Source: a virus. From it: a DNA stretch of 48,889 nucleotides. The number at the start of each line of letters is the position of its first letter. Within the stretch, counting starts at the first letter, position 1. The stretch is taken from IMG/VR virus record IMGVR_UViG_3300035156_000045, positions 1 to 48,889 of that record. One strand, 5' to 3'. The position numbers and the translations under genes were made by a program. A model generated the notes under the pieces. The model was not told where the DNA came from. It saw only the letters and a list, made by a program, of their open reading frames with translations, and did no database searches. This document shows positions 45,742 through 48,889 of the stretch, piece after piece.

Positions 45742-46668
45742 ATGGGTAACGTACACCTTGCAAGTAAGACGCTTGCTGCTATCGAAGAAGCCATTGCGCG
45801 CGACCAGGGCGCAGCGTATCGCGGGCACCTGGGCCGGGTAATACCGCACATGGGTGACGCCTACCGCGACGATCCCAACGACAGCGGGTTCCGTAAGCAC
45901 ATGGGCGCGTCGCTGATTGGCGGCGAGTGTGGCCGCGCCATCTGGTACGGCTTCCACTGGGCAACCAAGGGCAACTTTACCGGCAGGCTGTTGCGTCTGT
46001 TTAACCGGGGGCACCTCGAGGAAGCACGTATGATTGCGTGCCTGCTTACCATTGGTTGCACCGTGTACCAGCAGGACGCTGAAGGCAAGCAGTTCCGAAT
46101 TAGCGACGTTGGCGGGCACTTTGGCGGTAGCGGGGACGGTGTGGCTATTGGTATCCCCGACTTACCACAGGGGACCGCTGCGCTGCTAGAGTTCAAAACG
46201 CACAACGATAAGTCGTTCGTTAAGTTGGTTGCAGAAGGCGTGCGCGGTGCTAAGTTTGAGCATTACGTACAGATGCAAACCTACATGCAAAAGATGGGCT
46301 TGGCTGCCGCGCTGTACCTTGCGGTCAACAAGAACAACGATGAATTGTATGGCGAAATAATCCCGCTGGAAAGCAGCATCGGCCAGCAGTTCACCGAACG
46401 TGCACGCACAATTATCATGTTGCAGCACGAGGCACCGTCGCGCATGAACGAGTCGCCTGGGTTCTTTAAATGCAAGTGGTGCAACCATTACGGCATTTGC
46501 CATCAAAAGCGCATGCCCGAACGTAACTGCCGCACCTGCTTGCACAGCCAAGCCAACACCGCAGACGGTCAATGGTACTGCACGGCTAAGCCTGAGCCTG
46601 TAGCGTTGAACGAAGCACAGCAACTCGCCGGTTGTAGCGCGTACACCGTCGGCAGGAGCTACGGCTAA
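45742..46668 (+). CDS. Cas4/RecB-like PD-(D/E)XK exonuclease with Fe-S cysteines
   Basis: A 308-residue nuclease. ASLIGGECGRAIWYGF (about 56-71) holds the first Cys (Cys63). Asp132 in GGSGDGVA, the Glu-x-Lys pair in LLEFKTH (Glu150 and Lys152) and YVQMQTYMQ (about 175-183) are the nuclease motifs. FFKCKWCNHYGICHQKR supplies the late Cys residues of a probable 4Fe-4S cluster, as in Cas4/AddB-type enzymes, and a further pair NCRTCLHS follows. It overlaps the helicase ATG by 1 nt. The pair could resect DNA ends for annealing by the Sak4/SSB system. Confidence 0.82.
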   Translation: MGNVHLASKTLAAIEEAIARDQGAAYRGHLGRVIPHMGDAYRDDPNDSGFRKHMGASLIGGECGRAIWYGFHWATKGNFTGRLLRLFNRGHLEEARMIACLLTIGCTVYQQDAEGKQFRISDVGGHFGGSGDGVAIGIPDLPQGTAALLEFKTHNDKSFVKLVAEGVRGAKFEHYVQMQTYMQKMGLAAALYLAVNKNNDELYGEIIPLESSIGQQFTERARTIIMLQHEAPSRMNESPGFFKCKWCNHYGICHQKRMPERNCRTCLHSQANTADGQWYCTAKPEPVALNEAQQLAGCSAYTVGRSYG

Positions 46669-48521
46669 TGAAACTAACACCCCGCGAATACCAAGACTAC
46701 GCAGTTAATAGCATCTTCGCGTACTTCTCGAACGGGGCAGTTGGCAACCCGCTTGTCGCTATGCCTACGGGCACAGGCAAGTCGGTTGTTATTGCGTCCT
46801 TCCTGGAGCGTGCGTTAGCCATGTACACCAGTCAGCGGTTCCTGGTGCTAACGCACGTTAAAGAGCTTATCGAACAGAACCATGAAAAGCTTATGACGAT
46901 GTGGCCGACTGCACCGGCTGGCGTGTATAGCGCTGGCCTGGGCCGTCGCGACACGATGCAGAACATTATTTTTGGCGGCATTGCGTCTGTTATTAAGGCC
47001 AAGGAAAAGTTCGGGCGCATAGACCTTGTGCTGGTAGACGAATGCCACCTTGTGAACCCCGAAGAAGAAGGCATGTACCGGGCGCTGTTTGAGTTCCTTA
47101 AGATAGCTAACCCGCACCTCAAGGTTATTGGCTTTACCGCCACCCCTTGGAAGCTGGGGCACGGCAGCATTGTTGAGAACGGCATCTTTACTGATATCTG
47201 CTGCGACATGACCGGCGTCGCGGCGTTTAACTGGCTGATAACGCAGGGCTACCTTATGCCGCTGGTGCCTAAGCGTACGGAGCTGCTGCTGGACACAGAC
47301 GGCGTACACAAGCGCGGCGGCGAGTTTATTGCCAGCGAGTTGCAGACCGCTGTGGACAAGGAAGACATTACCCGCAAGGCTATCCAGGAGGCCATTAAGC
47401 TCGGCGAAATGCGCAATAGCTGGCTGGTGTTTGCGGCGGGTGTCGAACATGCCTGCCACATTTCGGAGATGCTAAACAACGAGTTTGGCATTAGCTCCGT
47501 TGCAGTGCATGGCAAGCTGGGCAAGACCGCACGCAAGGACGCTATTGACGGCTTTAAGGCGGGCAAGTACCGGGTTGCAGTCAACAACAATGTGCTAACC
47601 ACAGGTTTCGACCACCCAGGCATTGACTTAATCCTTATGCTGCGCCCAACCGCGTCCGCTGTGCTATGGGTGCAAATGCTCGGCAGGGGCACGCGCCCGC
47701 TGTACGCCAAGGGTTACGACCTAAGCACCATAGAGGGCCGTCTGGAGGCCATACAGCAGGGCGGCAAGCATGACTGTCTGGTGCTGGACTACGCTGGCAA
47801 CACGCGCAAGCTTGGCCCCATTAACGACCCCGTTATCCCGAACCGCAAAGGCGAAAAGGGCGGCGAAGCGCCGGTCAAGTGCTGCGAGGCGTGTGACACC
47901 TACAATCACGCCAGTGCGCGCCAGTGCATTTATTGCGGCGCGGAGTTCCTTATCCAAACCAAGCTTAAGGCAGCAGCCAGCACCCAGGCCATTGTTAAGA
48001 CTGATATGCCTGTGGTAGAGACGTTTAAGGTCGACCACATTACGTGCACCAAGCATGTAAAGGGCGACAGCGAAATGATGAAGGTGACGTATTACTGCGC
48101 GTACAAAATGTTTACGGAATATGTCGCGCCGGACCACGAGAAGCACAACATGCGTGCCAAGGCCCGCGCATGGTGGAAGCAGCGCAGCGACACCACCATG
48201 CCACCGGACACCGACACGCTCCTGGCGTTGGTGAATACAAGCCTGCGTGCCCCGACACATTTGCGCGTGTGGACAAATCAAAAGTACCCGGAGATTCTTG
48301 CTGTATGCTTTGACGGCACTGCGTTCGGCACCACCGACGTAATTGTTCCGCCACCCAAAATGGATGTGTCTAGCATACCTATACGGGCCAAGCATACGCC
48401 GGGACCTGTGGTTAAGTTCCTTAAGTCCCCCGACGCAGATATACCATTTACGGCCGAGGAAATTGCAGCAGCCCAGGCACGCATAAGCCAGGACGACGCG
48501 GACGACTTTATCCCGTTTTAG
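46668..48521 (+). CDS. Superfamily 2 DNA helicase with zinc finger
   Basis: A 617-residue DEAD/DEAH-like helicase. The Q-like start is LTPREYQDYAVN. Motif I MPTGTGKS (about 32-39), motif II VDECH (about 124-128), motif III FTATP (about 163-167), motif V TTGFDHPGIDL and motif VI QMLGRGTRP are all intact. After the helicase core a zinc module (CCEACDTYNHASARQCIYCG, about 404-424) and a roughly 190-residue C-terminal domain follow. It resembles UvsW/RecG-like and Rad25-like phage helicases used in recombination-dependent replication. It is coupled to the nuclease gene before it. Confidence 0.9.
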   Translation: MKLTPREYQDYAVNSIFAYFSNGAVGNPLVAMPTGTGKSVVIASFLERALAMYTSQRFLVLTHVKELIEQNHEKLMTMWPTAPAGVYSAGLGRRDTMQNIIFGGIASVIKAKEKFGRIDLVLVDECHLVNPEEEGMYRALFEFLKIANPHLKVIGFTATPWKLGHGSIVENGIFTDICCDMTGVAAFNWLITQGYLMPLVPKRTELLLDTDGVHKRGGEFIASELQTAVDKEDITRKAIQEAIKLGEMRNSWLVFAAGVEHACHISEMLNNEFGISSVAVHGKLGKTARKDAIDGFKAGKYRVAVNNNVLTTGFDHPGIDLILMLRPTASAVLWVQMLGRGTRPLYAKGYDLSTIEGRLEAIQQGGKHDCLVLDYAGNTRKLGPINDPVIPNRKGEKGGEAPVKCCEACDTYNHASARQCIYCGAEFLIQTKLKAAASTQAIVKTDMPVVETFKVDHITCTKHVKGDSEMMKVTYYCAYKMFTEYVAPDHEKHNMRAKARAWWKQRSDTTMPPDTDTLLALVNTSLRAPTHLRVWTNQKYPEILAVCFDGTAFGTTDVIVPPPKMDVSSIPIRAKHTPGPVVKFLKSPDADIPFTAEEIAAAQARISQDDADDFIPF

Positions 48522-48655
48522 TTTTTGCCTATCGGGGTGATTAAGATTTATATGCCGTGCGGGGGTTGTGTTAGCAGCCGTTAAGGATTAAAGTTACGTC
48601 ATGGATGCAGCACATGCAGCTTCCAACTAACCGCTAACTTACCAAGGAGCAACAA
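48522..48655 (+). promoter_or_regulatory. Leader with candidate promoter for the Lys/Ala-rich gene
   Basis: TTGTGT (48566-48571), 17-bp spacer and TAAAGT (48589-48594) match the -35 style of the other promoters. TTGCCT with an 18-bp spacer and TATATG (about 48526-48555) is an alternative. A CAAGGAG site precedes the ATG at 48656. No terminator hairpin was seen after the helicase. Confidence 0.45.
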
Positions 48656-48889
48656 ATGACCGCTACCAACACCACCGTCGGCAAAAACTTCCCAGCGTCG
48701 CAACCAATGGCTAAAGGCAAGACCGCTGCTGCTAAGGCAGCCGCAGACAAGCCGGTTAAGGCAGCGGGCACCAAGGCCCCGGCAGCTAAGCCAGCAGCCA
48801 AAAAAGCACCGGCCAAGAAGGCAGCAGCTACCAAGCCGGCAGGCGACGCGGCACCAGCAGCACCGGCCCGTAAGCGTACCACTGCCAAG
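48656..48889 (+). CDS. Lys/Ala/Pro-rich histone H1-like protein, 3' end beyond window
   Basis: The first 78 codons of a gene cut by the right edge. After MTATNTTVGKNFPASQPMAK the sequence is made of AAKAA, KAPAAKP and KKAPAKKA-type repeats and then RKRTTAK, very like the basic tail of histone H1 or bacterial AlgP/HctB-like proteins. Such tails bind DNA without sequence specificity. The missing C-terminal part could hold a folded domain. It follows the helicase and has its own candidate promoter and a strong ribosome site. Confidence 0.65.
   Translation, partial: MTATNTTVGKNFPASQPMAKGKTAAAKAAADKPVKAAGTKAPAAKPAAKKAPAKKAAATKPAGDAAPAAPARKRTTAK

Noticed and set aside
1-48889. Lysogeny genes (integrase, CI-like repressor, attachment site)
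   Set aside because: No recombinase motif or att-like core next to a tRNA was found in the window; the only HTH protein is small and excisionase/MerR-like. The missing part of the genome could still hold them.

Overview
The window is a 48.9-kb piece of a tailed double-stranded DNA phage genome, most likely a siphovirus. The evidence is a full head-and-tail module with a 1,762-residue tape measure protein, a lambda G/GT-type frameshifted tail chaperone pair and no contractile-sheath gene. A two-component spanin embedded Rz/Rz1-style points to a Gram-negative host. GC content near 55% and the general style of the proteins would fit a beta- or gammaproteobacterial host, but nothing in the sequence fixes the host. 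No integrase, excisionase or CI-type repressor was recognised, so a lytic lifestyle is the simpler reading. Both ends are cut inside genes: a tail-tip or fibre gene on the left and a Lys/Ala/Pro-rich protein gene on the right.

The genome has two opposed arms around a roughly 480-bp AT-rich, gene-free region (34952-35431) carrying eight copies of TTAACC/GGTTAA in 315 bp. Left of it everything is on the minus strand. From 34951 to about 29158 lie about sixteen small, tightly overlapped genes of mostly unknown function, driven by at least four sigma70-like promoters (TTGYGT-17 bp-YATAAT type), each with an inverted repeat on its -35 region. From about 29157 to 25149 come a structured non-coding stretch, an unusual tRNA-like gene with an enlarged anticodon loop, and a DNA-repair and nucleotide operon: a T4 DenV-like glycosylase, an HD-domain hydrolase, a release-factor-like protein whose GGQ motif reads QSQ, a HAD-like phosphatase and a PD-(D/E)XK nuclease. 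The lysis cassette follows (endolysin, holin, Rz, Rz1; 25068-23607) and ends at a terminator. Next are packaging and head genes (TerS, TerL, portal, Mu F-like protein, scaffold, major capsid; 23477-16676), a set of small virion proteins (16614-11771, including two tandem paralogues and a 22-residue-repeat protein), head-tail joining proteins, the tail tube, the frameshifted chaperones, the tape measure and the tail tip.

Right of the switch region everything is on the plus strand and makes up the replication arm. It holds small regulatory-looking proteins (HTH, zinc ribbons, a miniature kinase-like protein), a primase-polymerase/DUF3987 protein, a MazG-like pyrophosphohydrolase, RNase H, ThyX, ATP-dependent DNA ligase, a Sak4-like ATPase, a DUF669-type ssDNA-binding protein with a glutamine-rich tail, a Cas4-like Fe-S nuclease and an SF2 helicase. 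Together these supply dTMP, remove RNA primers, join nicks, anneal or recombine single strands and process DNA ends.

The items most worth a second look are the QSQ release-factor-like protein, the enlarged tRNA-like gene, the miniature kinase-like protein, the TTAACC repeat cluster, the promoter/inverted-repeat modules, and strong GATC depletion with one local GATC-rich island.
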